Below, piece after piece: positions 35,459-46,286 of a stretch of 64,000 nucleotides of DNA. Within the stretch, counting starts at the first letter, position 1. Each line of letters opens with the position of its first letter. The notes under the pieces are model-generated. The model was not told the DNA's origin, searched no databases, and was given only the letters and a program-made list of their open reading frames with translations. A program made the translations under genes and the position numbers. Location: NCBI RefSeq assembly GCF_029953305.1, contig NZ_JASBAN010000001.1:1853001-1917000 (forward strand), read 5' to 3'. The DNA comes from Commensalibacter nepenthis. GTDB taxonomy: Bacteria; Pseudomonadota; Alphaproteobacteria; Acetobacterales; Acetobacteraceae.

Positions 35459-36934
35459 TTACATCTTGCAAAAATCTTTTTTAGCGGTATGAAAATCAAT
35501 AAAGATATTTCCTTGATAAAAATAAAGCGTATAAATTTTTGTTTTGATAGAGTGTATGTTTGTATTTCCTATTGACGCTAATTCAGTCGTAAATTGGCAC
35601 ATTTTTTTTGTATCGCCTGAAAACGTATAAGGTAATATAGTGGACATTTTTACTGCGATAAGCCAATCGAAATTTTGCTCGCCATATAATGGTAAGAACA
35701 AGGGAATTCTGGAGGCTAGTTTCTGATTGCTTTCTGACAATGGAAAAGGATTTAATACAAATATTTGTGCAGAGGATATGTTCGGTGTATGTCCGATATC
35801 ATAGCTAATATTTGTCATGGTCATATCAAAAAATTGGTTTTGATCTTTTAAAAAATTCCCATAGCTATAGCTGAATGAAAAACAAAAACAACAAAATAAA
35901 AAGTAAAATATATAATAAAGTGTTCTAGAAGCAAGGGATATAATATAAAAGGAAAATACCCATAAAAAAGAGACCGCAATCAGCAATCGTACGTCGCTGA
36001 TGTCTGTTTTAAAAAGAAGGCTGGCACCTTCAGCCGTTAATAAGAAGATACTATAGATTAAGCAGACGATTGCAAAATTAATAACAATATGAATTGGTTT
36101 GATTTGTTTTTTCTTGATTTGTTGATACTGAAAGACAACAAAAGAAAGGAAGGTCACCACCGCAGTGATATAGAAAAGATAGTTACTCTTAAAAAACAGT
36201 AATTTAATGTAAGAAATGGTTTGTAGGATATTGGTTTTTACATTGGCAAGGTTGATAATAATGCGATCTGCCGAGCCACCAAATAAATATGGATATGTCT
36301 GTTTGTATATGAAACAAAAAAGAAAATAAATACCTAGGCTAATGAGTGCTTTTATATAAATCTTTTGCTCATTATTCCAATTATTTTGCAGATAATAAAT
36401 AAATAATACAAATACCAAAGTATTTACATATATTCCTATGGTAGTTTGATATGAAAATATAATGATAAAAGTCAGTAACGCTGTTAATGGAATATAATAT
36501 TTTGTTCTTATAATGAGTAACGCAGAGATGACCGCACAACAGGTTGCAATTGTCATGGGAAGGCTGTCGTAACCAAAACTCATATTTTGCAGATAAAAAG
36601 GGTTTAAAAAAATCAAAGAAATTAAAGAGCAAGAATAAAAATCAATTTTTTTAAAGAGCGTTTGTGCTGAATAAAGAATGGTAAACGTGATACAGGCAAG
36701 GGATAAAATCTGCGTTAAGGGTGCTGTATAAACACCATCCGAAAAAGTAAAAAAATTAATAATCCACTTGCTGATAAAACGTCCTTCGCCAACCCACCCA
36801 AGATTTAGAAATAAAACTCGGATATAATCATCTCTATATTTCATATTCAACGAGATAATCGGGTAATAATAAAAGTCAAAGAAAATAAAAATGAATAAAA
36901 AGTTAATCTTATTCTTTATAATAAATTGCTTCAT
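35459..36934 (-). CDS. Orphan GtrII-like membrane glycosyltransferase
   Basis: 491-residue polytopic membrane protein with about 11 hydrophobic segments. After TM1 the loop MKYRDDYIRVLFLNLGWVGEGR carries the DD pair and GR motif of the GtrII family and aligns in position with the one at 27365. A long C-terminal periplasmic tail follows the last TM. No gtrA or gtrB is adjacent, so it may borrow the gtrAB pair 5.6 kb away. The coding region is strikingly AT-rich with many Ile/Phe/Tyr, suggesting transfer or relaxed selection. Confidence 0.72.
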   Translation of the reverse strand: MKQFIIKNKINFLFIFIFFDFYYYPIISLNMKYRDDYIRVLFLNLGWVGEGRFISKWIINFFTFSDGVYTAPLTQILSLACITFTILYSAQTLFKKIDFYSCSLISLIFLNPFYLQNMSFGYDSLPMTIATCCAVISALLIIRTKYYIPLTALLTFIIIFSYQTTIGIYVNTLVFVLFIYYLQNNWNNEQKIYIKALISLGIYFLFCFIYKQTYPYLFGGSADRIIINLANVKTNILQTISYIKLLFFKSNYLFYITAVVTFLSFVVFQYQQIKKKQIKPIHIVINFAIVCLIYSIFLLTAEGASLLFKTDISDVRLLIAVSFLWVFSFYIISLASRTLYYIFYFLFCCFCFSFSYSYGNFLKDQNQFFDMTMTNISYDIGHTPNISSAQIFVLNPFPLSESNQKLASRIPLFLPLYGEQNFDWLIAVKMSTILPYTFSGDTKKMCQFTTELASIGNTNIHSIKTKIYTLYFYQGNIFIDFHTAKKDFCKM

Positions 36935-37039
36935 TTATATTCTCTATTTCTAACCCTTAGTATATAGAATATAATCTATACACCAAGTTCCTTGCTTTTA
37001 AAATATAATTGGTTAGTGAAGAGTAATTCCTCTCACATC

Positions 37040-37147
37040 TTACTTACTATAATAAGTGTGATGAATTGAGTTTAATCGTTGAAAGAGGGCTAAACTTAGT
37101 CCAATAACACCCAAGGTGATGATGAAAATATATTCAGTTGCGATCAT
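37040..37147 (-). CDS. 35-residue single-TM membrane peptide downstream of padR
   Basis: Short reading frame starting at the ATG directly abutting the padR TAA (TAAATG). It encodes MIATEYIFIITLGVIGLSLA, then LFQRLNSIHHTYYSK. One hydrophobic helix (about residues 6-22) is followed by a basic, His-containing tail. The zero-base spacing suggests translational coupling to the metal-sensor-like PadR protein. Coupling and composition support it; no homologue is known to me. Confidence 0.5.
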   Translation of the reverse strand: MIATEYIFIITLGVIGLSLALFQRLNSIHHTYYSK

Positions 37148-37792
37148 TTATTTATGCTCTTCATTGATGTTTTGAAGAATTTCTTCGGTGGCTTTTTTAA
37201 GGATATTTTCAATTCGTTCTAACTCCTCTTCGGAAGCATTTTGTTTTCCTCGTAATGCTATTTTCAGAGCGTGACGGGCTTCATAGAGTTGATAGGATTG
37301 TTTGGTTTTCTTTGGATTGTCTGAAAAAATATCGCGTACTTCGTTCATATGTTGACCAATACTGGCCAATTTATCCCATAATAAAGTCGCTTGCGCTTTT
37401 GATTCTTCCAAGGAATCTTTGCCTTCTTGAGTAATATGATATTGTTTGCGATTACCTTGTTTTTCTACGGAAACTTTATCAGTTTCATGTAAAAAGGTGA
37501 GGGCAGGATAAATGATTCCCGGGCTTGGGGTATACATGCCGTTGGAATGTTCCTCGAAAAATTTGATCAGCTCATATCCATGAGCAGGCTGCGTATTAAG
37601 TTGTTTCAGAATCAATAGTTGCAATTCTTCCGAGGTGAGCTTGCGACCTCTGGTTAATAAATGATGGTCACCACCTGATAAAAAAGCATGTTTTTTTCTG
37701 TAATGATGGTGATGTCGTTCATTCATATCATCATGATGAAAACGGTGTTGATTGTGATGATGTAAGTTGTGATGTCTTGAATGGTATTTCAT
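37148..37792 (-). CDS. PadR-family regulator with His-rich N-terminus (YqjI-like)
   Basis: 214 residues. The first 45 hold about 18 His in clusters (RHHNLHHHNQHRFHHDD, RHHHHYRK). A PadR winged helix follows (about 50-125: LTSEELQLLILKQLNTQPAHGYELI, YTPSPGIIYPALTFLHE), then a C-terminal helical dimerisation part. The layout matches E. coli YqjI, a Ni/Fe-responsive repressor with a metal-binding N-terminus; metal sensing here is inferred. There is no siderophore-reductase (yqjH) neighbour. It is followed at once by a 35-residue membrane peptide. Confidence 0.87.
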   Translation of the reverse strand: MKYHSRHHNLHHHNQHRFHHDDMNERHHHHYRKKHAFLSGGDHHLLTRGRKLTSEELQLLILKQLNTQPAHGYELIKFFEEHSNGMYTPSPGIIYPALTFLHETDKVSVEKQGNRKQYHITQEGKDSLEESKAQATLLWDKLASIGQHMNEVRDIFSDNPKKTKQSYQLYEARHALKIALRGKQNASEEELERIENILKKATEEILQNINEEHK

Positions 37793-37836
37793 ATTGTAAA
37801 AATATCTTTCATTATAGAGTTGTATGTTAAAGAATA

Positions 37837-38025
37837 TTATAAGGATTCTTTATATTCACGTAAGCGCAGCTGTTGACCAGTATAGTTCCTGAAAACATTT
37901 ATTTGGATACGCTGCTTACGGTGTGTGTTTAGTAGTCGAAAGGTAGGAGGGGAACGATCATGATTATTATCATAACAACGATGATCGTTTGGATGCCTAT
38001 TGGCATGTATAATTATTTTATTCAT
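37837..38025 (-). CDS. Possible small protein upstream of padR
   Basis: 62 codons from ATG 38025, ending 44 bases before padR on the same strand. The N-terminal half is His/Asn/Asp-rich (NRHPNDHRCYDNNHD) and the C-terminal half reads like a folded or conserved segment (RIQINVFRNYTGQQLRLREYKE). The ribosome site is weak (GAG). I recognise no family. It could be a real leader protein of the padR operon or a chance frame. Confidence 0.4.
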   Translation of the reverse strand: MNKIIIHANRHPNDHRCYDNNHDRSPPTFRLLNTHRKQRIQINVFRNYTGQQLRLREYKESL

Positions 38026-38033
38026 GACTCGTT

Positions 38034-38049
38034 TATATCTTAAGATATA
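38034..38049. promoter_or_regulatory. 16-bp palindrome upstream of the padR transcription unit
   Basis: Perfect palindrome TATATCTTAAGATATA, 9 bases before the ATG of the small upstream gene. A second perfect dyad, ATGATATATCAT, lies at 38219-38230. PadR regulators bind AT-rich dyads in their own promoter, so autoregulation is plausible; this is inference from position and symmetry. Confidence 0.4.
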
Positions 38050-38397
38050 TTTTATGTCAAATATATTTTTTTACAGCTTGTTATTATTTTAATAATCGAT
38101 TGATATGATATATATATTTTGAAACCCGAAAAGATATTTTGTGAGTTGTCCTAAGCATAAAAATCAATTCAATATAAAAGGCATCAACCCTATATTTGTA
38201 ATATTGTTTATCGTGACGATGATATATCATATTTTTGATAATTCGTGCCTTTGACTGATCTTATATCGTTTACACTGTATTTAAACCATCCAAATTTACC
38301 TCATTTCATCGCATAGTTTCATATAAAAACCCTTTAAAGAAATTAAAATATTATCTAGACTACGTAACGTATATCATTAAGAGCAATAATAAATATC
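38050..38397. other. Gene-free region between the padR unit and uvrA
   Basis: Very AT-rich divergent intergenic region of 348 bases. Apart from the 12-bp dyad at 38219-38230 I see no gene, RNA or repeat. It should hold the promoters of the leftward padR unit and of uvrA. No GTTC-N7-GTTC LexA-type box of alphaproteobacteria was found before uvrA. Confidence 0.5.
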
Positions 38398-41277
38398 ATG
38401 AATTCAAAGCAAGTCTCCCCCCTCACAACTTTGGTTGTCAGAGGTGCTAAAGTCCATAATCTTAAAAATATTGATGTGAATATTCCTAAACACCAATTAA
38501 CAGTGATTACAGGGTTATCAGGTTCAGGAAAATCCTCTTTGGCATTTGATACGATTTATGCTGAGGGACAACGTCGTTATGTCGAAAGTCTTTCTGCGTA
38601 TGCGCGTCAATTTCTGGAGTTAATGGGAAAGCCTGATGTTGAATCGATTGAAGGTTTGTCGCCTGCAATTTCAATAGAACAGAAAACAACCTCTAAAAAT
38701 CCACGGTCAACAGTGGGAACCATCACAGAAATTCATGATTATATGCGTTTGCTTTGGGCGAGGGCGGGAACCCCTTACTCTCCAGCAACGGGGTTACCGA
38801 TTGAGGCACAAACGGTCAGTCAAATGGTTGATCGAGTGATGGAGTTACCTGCAAAAACACGATTAATGTTGTTGGCACCTGTGGTTCGGGCTCGTAAGGG
38901 GGAATATAAAAAAGAACTGGCAGAGCTGCAACGCAAAGGCTTTACTCGTGTTAAAGTAGACGGAGATTTGTACGATATTGGCGATGTTCCCAATCTAAAT
39001 CGTAAAGTTAAACACACGATTGAAGTTATTATTGATCGTGTTGTTATCAAAGAGGGCATTGAAGGGCGTTTGGCGGATAGTTTTGAAATTGCTCTTTCTT
39101 TATCTGATGGTTTGGCAAGCGTTGAAGAAGTCTTGCGCGAAGGTGATGATAAGCAACCCATTACATTGAGTTTTTCTGCTCGTTATTCTTGTCCAGAAAG
39201 TGGTTTTACACTTGAGGAAATTGAACCGCGACTTTTTTCCTTTAACGCACCGCAAGGGGCTTGTCCTGCTTGTGACGGGATTGGTACAGAAAGTTTTTTT
39301 GATCCACAATTGATTATTCCTAATGAGTCTCTATCGCTTCAAAAAGGGGCTATTTTGCCATGGAGCAATAGCTCACTCCCTTACTACAAACAGGCATTAG
39401 AAAGTATTGCTCGTCATTTTAAATTTGATATGGATACGCCTTGGGAAAAAATTCCAAAAGCAGTACAAGAAATCATCTTACATGGTTCTACTAAAGGTAT
39501 TCCTATTACTTATCATGATGAAAAACAATCTTATACGTTGAATCAGCCTTTTGAAGGGGTGATCCGTAACCTTCAAAAAAGATATCATGCAACGGACAGT
39601 CTGTCTGTCAAGGAAGAGCTGAATAAATATCGTGCTGATTATCCTTGTCATACTTGTCATGGTGCGAGATTAAAGCCAGAGGCTTTATGCGTTAAAATCG
39701 ATCAAAAAAATATTGCCGAGATTTCAGAGTTTGCGATTCAACAAGCGTTAGACTGGTTTTCAACGGTTGAAGGAACCTTGACACCACAAAAAGCAGAAAT
39801 TGCCCATCGTATTTTACGGGAAATCATTGAACGGTTACATTTCTTGAATGATGTTGGACTGGATTATTTAACCCTTTCTCGAGGCTCGGCAACCTTGTCT
39901 GGTGGAGAAAGCCAACGTATTCGGTTAGCCAGCCAAATTGGTTCTGGATTAACAGGTGTTCTTTATGTGCTTGATGAGCCCTCAATTGGATTGCATCAGC
40001 GCGATAATGAACGTTTACTCGGCACATTAGAACGTTTAAAAGGCTTGGGAAATACCTTGATTGTTGTTGAACATGATGAGGATACGATCAAAGCCTCTGA
40101 CTACTTAATTGATATGGGACCTGGCGCAGGTATTCTGGGAGGGAATGTTGTTGCCGTTGGCACCCCAGATGAGGTCGCAGCTAATCCAAAGAGCCTTACA
40201 GGGGATTATTTAAGTGGTCGAAAATATATTCCGATTCCAAAAAAACGTCGTAAGCTTAACAAGAAACAACTTTTGACGCTTGCTGGTGCGACGGGGAATA
40301 ATTTGCGGGATGTTACTGTTGATTTTCCGTTGGGAAGTTTTATTGCCGTTACAGGGGTTTCTGGGGGTGGGAAATCAACCTTGATTATCGATACGTTATA
40401 TAAAGCCTTATCTCGGCAATTGATGAAATCCAATATGGTTCCGTTTCCTTATAAAAATATCAAGGGGCTAGAGCATCTTGATAAAATTATCGATATTGAC
40501 CAATCCCCCATCGGGCGCACGCCAAGATCAAACCCAGCAACTTATACCGATTTATTCACGCCTATTCGTGAATGGTTTGCAGAATTACCGGAAAGTCGTG
40601 CTAGAGGATATAAACCTGGACGCTTTTCTTTTAATGTCAAAGGTGGGCGATGTGAAGCATGTCAGGGTGATGGTGTTATTAAAATTGAAATGCATTTCTT
40701 ACCTGATATGTTTGTGACCTGTGATGCGTGTAAAGGTGCCAGATATAATCGTGAAACGTTAGAGATCAAATTTAAAGGACATTCTATTGCTGATATTTTA
40801 AACCTGTCTGTTGATGAGGCGGTTCCTTTGTTTGAAGCTGCACCTCGGATACATGATCGTTTGAATATTCTCCAGCAAGTTGGTTTGGGATATATCCACC
40901 TTGGGCAACAAGCAACGACCCTTTCTGGAGGAGAAGCACAACGCATAAAACTCTCCAAAGAACTTGCCCGACGTGCGACAGGACGGACTTTATATATTCT
41001 CGATGAACCCACAACAGGATTACATACCGAAGATGTGCGTAAATTATTAGAAGTCTTGCACACCTTAGTAGAGCAAGGCAACACCATCATTGTGATTGAA
41101 CATAATTTAGAGGTCATTAAAACCGCAGACTGGGTCATTGATCTTGGGCCAGAAGGTGGTAATGGTGGTGGACAAATTGTTGCAATCGGCACGCCAGAGG
41201 ATATTGCCAAGGTTAAAGCAAGTTATACGGGGCGCTTTTTGAAGCCCATTTTACAGAAAAAACATTATCTAGAGTGA
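38398..41277 (+). CDS. uvrA: Excinuclease ABC subunit A
   Basis: DNA-damage recognition ATPase of nucleotide excision repair, partner of UvrB. The 959-residue product has two ABC modules: Walker [15 protein letters not shown] near residue 40 and [14 protein letters not shown] near 655. Signature motifs are [12 protein letters not shown] and [11 protein letters not shown]. Zinc-finger cysteines appear in [32 protein letters not shown] and [10 protein letters not shown]. Length and domain order are standard. ssb lies 243 bases downstream, a common uvrA-ssb neighbourhood. Confidence 0.98.
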   Translation: MNSKQVSPLTTLVVRGAKVHNLKNIDVNIPKHQLTVITGLSGSGKSSLAFDTIYAEGQRRYVESLSAYARQFLELMGKPDVESIEGLSPAISIEQKTTSKNPRSTVGTITEIHDYMRLLWARAGTPYSPATGLPIEAQTVSQMVDRVMELPAKTRLMLLAPVVRARKGEYKKELAELQRKGFTRVKVDGDLYDIGDVPNLNRKVKHTIEVIIDRVVIKEGIEGRLADSFEIALSLSDGLASVEEVLREGDDKQPITLSFSARYSCPESGFTLEEIEPRLFSFNAPQGACPACDGIGTESFFDPQLIIPNESLSLQKGAILPWSNSSLPYYKQALESIARHFKFDMDTPWEKIPKAVQEIILHGSTKGIPITYHDEKQSYTLNQPFEGVIRNLQKRYHATDSLSVKEELNKYRADYPCHTCHGARLKPEALCVKIDQKNIAEISEFAIQQALDWFSTVEGTLTPQKAEIAHRILREIIERLHFLNDVGLDYLTLSRGSATLSGGESQRIRLASQIGSGLTGVLYVLDEPSIGLHQRDNERLLGTLERLKGLGNTLIVVEHDEDTIKASDYLIDMGPGAGILGGNVVAVGTPDEVAANPKSLTGDYLSGRKYIPIPKKRRKLNKKQLLTLAGATGNNLRDVTVDFPLGSFIAVTGVSGGGKSTLIIDTLYKALSRQLMKSNMVPFPYKNIKGLEHLDKIIDIDQSPIGRTPRSNPATYTDLFTPIREWFAELPESRARGYKPGRFSFNVKGGRCEACQGDGVIKIEMHFLPDMFVTCDACKGARYNRETLEIKFKGHSIADILNLSVDEAVPLFEAAPRIHDRLNILQQVGLGYIHLGQQATTLSGGEAQRIKLSKELARRATGRTLYILDEPTTGLHTEDVRKLLEVLHTLVEQGNTIIVIEHNLEVIKTADWVIDLGPEGGNGGGQIVAIGTPEDIAKVKASYTGRFLKPILQKKHYLE

Positions 41278-41520
41278 AATAGCGTGCTTTAGTTCAAAGG
41301 TGACATAAAATGATATTAATTTTTACAGAGAACGATTTCTAATGGAAAAATATAGTGAAGTTTATGTTTGCATTGAGTTAAAAGCGGTGGTTGTAAGTAA
41401 GATTGATAATATTATATGTGCAATTTGAATAAAAACCTTGAGCTTAGATGTGAAAAAATAGTAAATATTAAGTCAACGATATACGAGATTAAATATTATT
41501 TGTGATTAAGGTAAAAGATA

Positions 41521-42036
41521 ATGGCTGGCAGTGTTAATAAAGTAATTTTGGTTGGGAATTTGGGTAAGGATCCTGATGTCAGAACCACTCAGATGGGTAC
41601 CAAAGTGGTTAATTTGACATTGGCAACCAGTGACACTTGGAATGATCGTCAAACGGGCGAACGCAAAGAAAATACAGAATGGCATCGCGTTGTTATTTTT
41701 AATGAACGTTTGGCAGATGTTGCAGAAAAATATCTACGGAAAGGTCGTAAAGTTTTCATCGAAGGACAATTAAAAACACGTAAATGGACAGATCAACAAG
41801 GAATGGAACGTTATACAACCGAAGTTGTTGTGGATCGTTTCCGTGGAGAGTTGGTATTGTTAGATAGCAATCGTAGTGGCGGTGATGACATGGGATATGA
41901 ATATGGTTCCTCCACCACACCGATGGCACCAGCATCACGTCCAGCGATGTCTTCGCCTTCTCAAAATAAATCTGGTGGTGGTTGGGATTCCTCTATGCCA
42001 GGAAATAATGATTTAGATGATGAAATTCCATTCTAA
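41521..42036 (+). CDS. ssb: Single-stranded DNA-binding protein
   Basis: 171 residues. The N-terminal OB fold (MAGSVNKVILVGNLGKDPDVR; ATSDTWNDRQTGERKENTEWH; KGRKVFIEGQLKTRKW) is followed by a Gly/Ser/Pro-rich linker and the acidic tip DLDDEIPF that recruits repair and replication partners. ATG 41521 follows a weak AAGG site. Confidence 0.97.
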   Translation: MAGSVNKVILVGNLGKDPDVRTTQMGTKVVNLTLATSDTWNDRQTGERKENTEWHRVVIFNERLADVAEKYLRKGRKVFIEGQLKTRKWTDQQGMERYTTEVVVDRFRGELVLLDSNRSGGDDMGYEYGSSTTPMAPASRPAMSSPSQNKSGGGWDSSMPGNNDLDDEIPF

Positions 42037-42071
42037 ATTCCTGTTTTTAAAAGATTTGGAATAGTCATAAC

Positions 42072-42413
42072 ATGTTTATGGTAATTCTTTTTTTGGTATT
42101 TATTTCTATTATTTTGCTGTTAGTCAAACATAAAAGAAGTCGGCATAAAAAATTGATTACCATTGCAATCATGATGTTAATGGTTGGTATGATATGTTGG
42201 GGATACACTGATCTTATTTTCGCGCTTGCGCCTTCGCCGAAAAGTGGGAACGGTTACTTCTTTGCACTGGTAAATAAATCTTGGGTTTGGACAATTGGGA
42301 TGGGGTTTTTGATGCTATCGGTTCCAATTACTCTATTTTGTTTGTTCAGCAAACCCAAAATGCTGGATGAGACTGAAAAGCTCTTAGAAGACAATAATGA
42401 TTTATACGGATAA
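42072..42413 (+). CDS. Small three-TM membrane protein, unknown function
   Basis: 113 residues with hydrophobic segments near 2-18, 29-50 and 72-93, and a charged C-terminal tail KMLDETEKLLEDNNDLYG. No recognisable domain. It lies 35 bases after ssb and 6 bases before the YhcH-family gene, so the three may be co-transcribed. Confidence 0.65.
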   Translation: MFMVILFLVFISIILLLVKHKRSRHKKLITIAIMMLMVGMICWGYTDLIFALAPSPKSGNGYFFALVNKSWVWTIGMGFLMLSVPITLFCLFSKPKMLDETEKLLEDNNDLYG

Positions 42414-42419
42414 TTACAC

Positions 42420-42884
42420 ATGATTTTAGGTCATATTCATCACAAAACACCTTTCCTTTTTCCAACAATTATACAAAAAGGATTGGATTTTCTGAGTAAT
42501 TTAGATCCACAACAAATCAAACTAGGAAAAGTTGAAATTGATGGCGACAAGCTCTTTGCTGAGATTGTAGATACGGTGACGCATTTAAAAGAGGAATCTA
42601 AGCCAGAAAGTCATCAGAAATATATCGATATTCACTATTTAATTTCTGGTACAGAATATATTGGTGTCAGTATTGATACCAAAAATAATCCAATCTATCG
42701 ACCTTTTGCATCGGGAAAAGATATTCAGTTTTATGAATCTGTAGAACATGAAAATTTTATAAAATTATTCCCTGGTAGTTTTGTGATTTTGTTCCCTCTA
42801 GACATTCACAGACCTTGTTGCTGTTTACAAGAACCTGTTTCTATTCGTAAAGTCATTGTTAAAATCGCGATGAGCGAAATATAG
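42420..42884 (+). CDS. YhcH/YjgK/YiaL family protein
   Basis: 154-residue cupin-like beta-sandwich family found with sugar (sialic acid, N-acetylmannosamine-type or pentose) metabolism genes. Motifs are ESHQKYIDIHYLISGTEYIGV, the mid segment FASGKDIQFYE and the metal-site-like FPLDIHRPCCC. In typical members the last motif is PxDxHxP; here it carries three consecutive Cys. No sugar pathway is adjacent, so the substrate is unknown. Confidence 0.85.
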   Translation: MILGHIHHKTPFLFPTIIQKGLDFLSNLDPQQIKLGKVEIDGDKLFAEIVDTVTHLKEESKPESHQKYIDIHYLISGTEYIGVSIDTKNNPIYRPFASGKDIQFYESVEHENFIKLFPGSFVILFPLDIHRPCCCLQEPVSIRKVIVKIAMSEI

Positions 42885-43509
42885 TTCGTCAGAGAGATAA
42901 GTAAACCTTTACCAAAGGCTTGTTGGCATACCAGACTTAAATCATTATCATGAGTAATTCGATGTTTTGCCCCTTGTATAAGGGTGATTAAATCGTATTT
43001 AACAGGCGTATTATGGGTTTCAATTACTCCAAATGATATGTTTTGATACTGTTATCGTCAATATCACGAGAGAGTATTGATATGTTAATATTCTTTACAA
43101 AATCATTTATTAAAATATTTGTGTATAAACAAAATATATAGCATCAATTTCTACATTTTAATCTTTTTACCAAGGTTAAATGGACGGCTTTGAAGGTCAA
43201 AAGCAAGTCTTGTTGAATATGTCATTTGCATTTTTTGTGATAATTAACGAAACATCTCATAGATTACAGTGCTAATCACGATAACGATGAAGTCTTACTT
43301 GTTTTTTTCTTATAAAAAACTTATAGTTAATGGCTGTAAATGATCGTTTTTATATAAAGTATTTATATAGCTTGATAGCTCGTTGTGCATATGAATAACA
43401 ATGTTACAAGCAGAGCAAAATGTGAATATATAACTGCTTTACGATAATGTTATGATCTATCTTTAAAATTTTTATTTTATAATAATTGTAATTAAATACT
43501 GGATCTACC
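42885..43509. other. Gene-free region before gyrA
   Basis: 625 bases without a convincing gene. The first 170 bases hold an open minus-strand frame (about 43051 down into the end of the YhcH gene) whose translation includes IETHNTPVKYDLITLIQGA and ITHDNDLSLVCQQAFGKG. It lacks a start codon and may be a gene remnant. The rest is AT-rich, with no hairpin or RNA that I can recognise; the gyrA promoter should be near its right end. Confidence 0.4.
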
Positions 43510-46278
43510 TTGACCGATTTGCCAGAAAACACCCTTACTCCGTTGACTGATATTGTTCCTGTAACCGTAGAAGAGGAAATGCAGACCTCTTATTTGGCGT
43601 ATGCTATGTCAGTTATTGTTAGTCGTGCTTTGCCAGATGTGCGTGATGGGTTAAAACCTGTCCATCGTCGTATTTTATATTCTATGTTTGAAAGCGGTTT
43701 GACCGCCGATAAACCTTATCGCAAATCAGCCCGTGCAGTTGGGGATGTGATGAGTAAATATCATCCTCATGGGGATTCATCCATTTATGATGCAATGGTG
43801 CGGATGGCGCAACATTGGTCGATGCGTGTTCGTTTGGTTGATGGGCAAGGGAATTTCGGTTCTGTTGATGGGGATTCTCCTGCTGCGATGCGTTATACCG
43901 AAGCACGTTTGGGAAAGCCTGCAACGTTTTTGTTGGAAGATATCAATCAAGATACGGTTGATTTTCAGGCAAATTATGATGAAACAGAGTCAGAGCCTGT
44001 TATTCTTCCTGCCATCTATCCCAATCTATTGATTAATGGTGCCTCTGGGATTGCGGTGGGGATGGCAACGAATATCCCTACGCATAATCCAACTGAAATT
44101 ATTGATGCGACATTAGCATTGATTGAAAATCCAGAAATGGATTTGCCGGAACTTATGCAAATTGTGACGGGACCAGATTTCCCTACGGGTGGGGTCATCC
44201 TTGGGCGTTCAGGTATTCGTAGTGCTTATGCCACAGGTCGAGGCTCTGTCTTAATACGCGGTCGTGCAAATATTGAGGAAATCCGTAAAGATCGCCAAGC
44301 GATTATTATTACTGAAATCCCGTATCAAGTGAATAAAGCCACGTTACAAGAAAAAATTGCAGAGTTGGTTCGTGCTAAGCAAATTGAGGGCGTATCTGAT
44401 ATTCGTGATGAAAGTGATCGTTCAGGAATGCGGATTGTTATCGAAATTAAACGCGATGCAACGCCTGATGTGGTTTTAAATCAGCTATATCGCTTTACGC
44501 AATTGCAAACCTCGTTTGGTGTCAATATGTTGGCACTCAATAATGGTAAACCTCAATTATTGGGGCTAAAAGATGCATTAACGGCATTTATTACATTCCG
44601 TGAGGAAGTGATTTTACGTCGTGCAAGATTTGAACTGAATAAAGCAAGAGATCGTGCGCACTTATTACTTGGGTTAATGTTGGCAGTCGCCAATATTGAC
44701 GAAGTAATTGCGTTAATTCGCTCTGCTCCTGATGCAGCGACGGCACGTGAACAATTAATGCAACGCTCTTGGGCAGCAGCAGATATTCAATCTTATTTAG
44801 ACCTTATTCAAGATGACGGAAATATCTTGGAAGATGGACGAGTTTATCTTAGTGAAACCCAAGTTCGCGGGATTCTTGAGTTGCGTTTGCAACGTTTGAC
44901 AGGGTTAGAACGTGAGAAAATCCAAAGTGAACTTATTGAAGTTTCTAAACGGATTGAAGAATTACTAGAAATTATTGCAAGCCATATTCGTCGTATGGAA
45001 ATTATGCGTGATGAGTTATTGCGCGTGCGTGGGGAAATTGGATGTCCTCGTGCAACTGAGATTGTCGATTATGAAGGCGACCAAACTGATGAAAGTCTAA
45101 TCGAGCCTGGTCAAATGGTGGTGACCATTACCAGAGATGGCTTTATTAAACGCACACCATTAGAAGCCTTTAGATCTCAAAATAGAGGTGGGCGCGGTCG
45201 AAGAGGTGCAGGTAGAAGAGGGGATGATATTATCACGCGTTCCTTTAATGCACATACCCATCAATGGGTAATCTTTTTTTCTTCAGGGGGGAAGGCATAT
45301 CGTGCAAAGATTTGGCATTTACCAGAAGCCAGCCCAACTTCAAAAGGTCGGGCATTGGTCAATTTATTACCTGATCTTGGAGGGGATGAAATTACTGCTG
45401 TTCTACCATTGCCTCAAGATGAGGAGTTATGGGCAAATCTTTACCTTATCTTTGCGACTTCCAAAGGGGGTGTTAGAAGAAATAGACTGAGTGACTTTGG
45501 TAATATTCGTTCCTCTGGTTTGATTGCTATGAAACTGGACGAGGGTGAACGTTTAATTGGGGTTGCGACTTGTCATGAAGGGCAAGATATTTTCTTGGCT
45601 TCTAAAAAAGGGCGTGCTGTTCGATTCCAAATTACTGATGACACGGTTCGTGTGTTCTCTGGTCGTGCCAGCACGGGTGTACGTGGTATTCGCTTAGCAG
45701 ATGATGATGAAGTGATGTCTTTATGTATCTTAAATCACGTCGATGCCTCTGTTGCAGAAAGAACAGCTTATATCCGTTACAGCAACGCCAAACGCCGTGC
45801 AGAAAATGTCGATATCGCGGAAGATGTTGAAGAAATATTTGAAGCTGAGGAAGATGATGGCAGTGCAGATACAGAATTAACGACTGAACGTTTAAGTGAA
45901 CTGCAACAGGGTGAAGAAATCTTATTAACAGTGACGAATGCGGGTTTTGGTAAACGTTCAACGGCTTATGATTATCGTGTCAGTGGTCGTGGTGGTTTGG
46001 GTTTATCAAATATGAATCTAGCAGGTCGAAATGGTACGGAAATTGTTGCTACTTTTGCGGTGTTGGACAATACAGATGTGATGTTGATCACCGATAAGGG
46101 ACGTTTGATCCGAGTCCCTGTCAATCAAGTTCGTATTACGTCTCGTACCAGTATGGGTGTGACGTTGTTCCGTATCGATGAGGGCGAAACTGTCAGCAGT
46201 GTTTTCCCAGTTATTGATGATTCTGTGGATGATGAAGATGGCGAAATTGCCGAAAGTCAAGAAAATGATGAGGTATAG
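43510..46278 (+). CDS. gyrA: DNA gyrase subunit A
   Basis: Breakage-reunion subunit of gyrase. The 922-residue product begins at TTG 43510. The quinolone-determining segment reads [17 protein letters not shown], with Ser and Asp at the two usual resistance positions, so no classical resistance change is seen. The catalytic Tyr is in AMRYTEARL (Tyr129). The GyrA-box-like [10 protein letters not shown] lies at the start of the beta-pinwheel C-domain, followed by an acidic tail. coaD follows 8 bases later. Confidence 0.98.
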   Translation: MTDLPENTLTPLTDIVPVTVEEEMQTSYLAYAMSVIVSRALPDVRDGLKPVHRRILYSMFESGLTADKPYRKSARAVGDVMSKYHPHGDSSIYDAMVRMAQHWSMRVRLVDGQGNFGSVDGDSPAAMRYTEARLGKPATFLLEDINQDTVDFQANYDETESEPVILPAIYPNLLINGASGIAVGMATNIPTHNPTEIIDATLALIENPEMDLPELMQIVTGPDFPTGGVILGRSGIRSAYATGRGSVLIRGRANIEEIRKDRQAIIITEIPYQVNKATLQEKIAELVRAKQIEGVSDIRDESDRSGMRIVIEIKRDATPDVVLNQLYRFTQLQTSFGVNMLALNNGKPQLLGLKDALTAFITFREEVILRRARFELNKARDRAHLLLGLMLAVANIDEVIALIRSAPDAATAREQLMQRSWAAADIQSYLDLIQDDGNILEDGRVYLSETQVRGILELRLQRLTGLEREKIQSELIEVSKRIEELLEIIASHIRRMEIMRDELLRVRGEIGCPRATEIVDYEGDQTDESLIEPGQMVVTITRDGFIKRTPLEAFRSQNRGGRGRRGAGRRGDDIITRSFNAHTHQWVIFFSSGGKAYRAKIWHLPEASPTSKGRALVNLLPDLGGDEITAVLPLPQDEELWANLYLIFATSKGGVRRNRLSDFGNIRSSGLIAMKLDEGERLIGVATCHEGQDIFLASKKGRAVRFQITDDTVRVFSGRASTGVRGIRLADDDEVMSLCILNHVDASVAERTAYIRYSNAKRRAENVDIAEDVEEIFEAEEDDGSADTELTTERLSELQQGEEILLTVTNAGFGKRSTAYDYRVSGRGGLGLSNMNLAGRNGTEIVATFAVLDNTDVMLITDKGRLIRVPVNQVRITSRTSMGVTLFRIDEGETVSSVFPVIDDSVDDEDGEIAESQENDEV

Positions 46279-46286
46279 ATCATAGA

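Noticed and set aside
38231-38397. LexA box upstream of uvrA
   Set aside because: No GTTC-N7-GTTC direct repeat, the alphaproteobacterial SOS box, could be found in this interval.
40662-41210. 182-codon frame antisense to uvrA
   Set aside because: It lies wholly inside a strongly conserved uvrA region and has the Ser/Arg-rich composition of a shadow frame.
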